From assembly GCF_002954685.1 (NCBI RefSeq), contig NZ_MSCN01000001.1:334256-398255 (forward strand): a DNA stretch of 64,000 nt, written 5' to 3'. How positions within the stretch are numbered: position 1 is the first letter of the stretch; each line of letters starts with the position of its first letter. The stretch is from Polaribacter porphyrae. Lineage in GTDB: Bacteria > Bacteroidota > Bacteroidia > Flavobacteriales > Flavobacteriaceae. The notes under the pieces were generated by a model. That model searched no databases. It was given only the letters and a program-made list of their open reading frames with translations, and had not been told where the DNA came from. Of the stretch, positions 62,783 to 64,000 are shown in pieces. A program made the position numbers and the translations under genes.

Positions 62783-64000
62783 TTGAGAAAGTTAATACAT
62801 AAAACTTTAGGATTAAGAGATGGAGAAATCTTCATCTCTTTTTTTATGCAGTTATATATCTTTATTATAATTACAGTTTTATTAATTGTAAAGCCGTCTG
62901 TAAATGCTTTATTTGTTTCTAAACTAGGAGCAGATAAATTACCTTATGGTTATTTATTGGTTGCCTTAATAGCTGTTATAACTTCCTATTATTACAGTAA
63001 AGCTATACGTAAATTCTCTTTAGTAAAAGTCACTGTACTTTCATTAATAGTATTTAGTGCTGTGTTTTTTGTATTAGCAATATTATTAAATTACCATATT
63101 TCAAATAAATACATTTTATATTTTTATTACGTATTTGTTTCGCTATTTGCAGTAGTAGCCACATCACAATTTTGGATTTTTGCAAACATGGTTTTCAATG
63201 CAAGAGAAGCCAAAAGAATATTTGGCTTTATAGGTGCAGGAGCTATTGCAGGTGGTATTTTTGGAGGATATTTAACCAGTATTATTGCAGGTAGTTTTGG
63301 TAAGGAATACGTCATCTTTATAGCATCATTTTTACTACTATTGTGTATCCCAATTTTAAGAAAAGTTTATAAATTAAGAATCCGTTTTTTAAATCGATTT
63401 AAAAGAAAACAAGTTATAGCCAATCAAGATAAATTAGAAAGTTCTTCTTTAAAAATGATTTTTAAATCCAAACATTTAAGTTATTTAGCTTTAATCATTG
63501 GTATTAGTGTTATTGTTGCAAAATTGGTTGATTTTCAGTTTAGTGATTTTGCTAATAAATCTATACCAGATTCAGATGACTTGGTTGCTTTTTTTGGTTT
63601 TTGGTTTTCTACCTTTAATGTAATTGCTTTAGTAATTCAACTTTTTTTAACCAACAAAATTGTTGGTAGATTAGGTGTTTCTTCCACATTATTAATTTTA
63701 CCCTTAACTATTGGTTTGGGCAGTTTACTATTTTTGACCTTCCCAGAATTATGGGTATTGATAATTATTAAAGGGATTGATGGTAGTTTTAAACAGAGTT
63801 TAAACAAATCTGCAATAGAACTTTCTATAATGCCAATTCCTGCACTTATTAAAAACCAGGCAAAATCTTATATTGATGTTGCTGTAGATAGTATAGCAAC
63901 AGGTTTGGCTGGTTTTATGTTGATATTTTTGATTAAAAAATTAAATTTAGATACTGCCTATATAACTGTAATTGTTATCTTTTTCGTATTTATTTGGATT
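62783..64000 (+). CDS. ATP/ADP translocase-like MFS transporter, 3' end cut off
   Basis: The frame is open from a TTG at 62783 to the right edge, 406 codons. GLRDGE just after the start belongs to the conserved family N-terminus, so the TTG is preferred to the ATG at 62846. Features: LLIVKPSVNALFVSKLGADKLP, the helix ending ATSQFWIFANMVFNAREAKR, and IFGFIGAGAIAGGIFGG, the hallmarks of the Npt/Tlc-like nucleotide carrier family, with at least nine membrane helices in view. Bacteroidota members often carry a C-terminal HEAT-repeat part, which would lie beyond the window. Substrate unknown. Confidence 0.78.
   Translation, partial: MRKLIHKTLGLRDGEIFISFFMQLYIFIIITVLLIVKPSVNALFVSKLGADKLPYGYLLVALIAVITSYYYSKAIRKFSLVKVTVLSLIVFSAVFFVLAILLNYHISNKYILYFYYVFVSLFAVVATSQFWIFANMVFNAREAKRIFGFIGAGAIAGGIFGGYLTSIIAGSFGKEYVIFIASFLLLLCIPILRKVYKLRIRFLNRFKRKQVIANQDKLESSSLKMIFKSKHLSYLALIIGISVIVAKLVDFQFSDFANKSIPDSDDLVAFFGFWFSTFNVIALVIQLFLTNKIVGRLGVSSTLLILPLTIGLGSLLFLTFPELWVLIIIKGIDGSFKQSLNKSAIELSIMPIPALIKNQAKSYIDVAVDSIATGLAGFMLIFLIKKLNLDTAYITVIVIFFVFIWI

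Overview
The window looks like a chromosome segment from a marine member of the Flavobacteriaceae (Bacteroidota), close to Polaribacter or Tenacibaculum in character. The base composition is strongly AT-rich. Promoters fit the Bacteroidota pattern (-7 TAnnTTTG, with a TTG or TTTG about 20 bp upstream). There is a type IX secretion type B sorting domain, and lineage-typical families are present (CCC-motif and CAL67264-type membrane proteins, the ABC permease/M1 peptidase fusion). No rRNA, tRNA, CRISPR array or insertion sequence was seen by eye.

Layout. 1-3064: 3' part of an AsmA-like gene and a small operon (ybaB, DUF2752, CCC-motif protein). 3171-7666: oligopeptidase B, then a cysteine-synthase-fold enzyme and an alpha-oxoamine-synthase-fold acyltransferase that I read as a sulfonolipid (capnine) pair. 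7765-12435: a 1556-residue secreted T9SS type B protein. 12660-22647: a ten-gene same-strand block around a AAA+ ATPase, a coiled-coil protein and several membrane proteins whose function I do not recognise. 22649-25473: a repeat-rich scar with a GIY-YIG nuclease gene, a roughly 200-bp tandem repeat and a broken GHKL-ATPase/nuclease gene. 25638-32123: a redox and electrophile-stress block (DoxX, OsmC, FMN reductase, cysteine-less glutaredoxin fold, MarR, two pirins, FadH-like reductase). 32120-36011: a Fur-family regulator divergent from an ABC-2 exporter, with operator-like palindromes over both promoters. 36260-46821: a Spy-like secreted protein, an ABC/M1-peptidase/serine hydrolase/bicupin operon, a LytTR regulator, a starch-binding-fold protein and a retropepsin-like protease. 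46927-48871: CAL67264-type protein and EttA.

49160-60015 is the most accessory-looking part: a two-component system followed by many small same-strand genes. These include a possible Cas2/VapD-fold protein, a DUF4177-like protein, a YidD paralogue, Cys-rich secreted proteins, DUF4236, TerB, a coiled-coil four-helix membrane protein, a vWA-like lipoprotein and a PD-(D/E)xK restriction-type nuclease. Some are separated by hairpin terminators with a common stem core. 60157-64000 returns to ordinary genes: a basic secreted protein, DinB, a serine hydrolase and the start of an ATP/ADP-translocase-like carrier.

The best candidates for undescribed biology are the AAA+/coiled-coil/membrane block (12660-22647) and the two-component/TerB/vWA/nuclease island (50300-60015). 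Smaller good leads are the palindrome-covered divergent promoter at 32506-32567 and the GIY-YIG gene framed by the same repeat that forms the downstream array.
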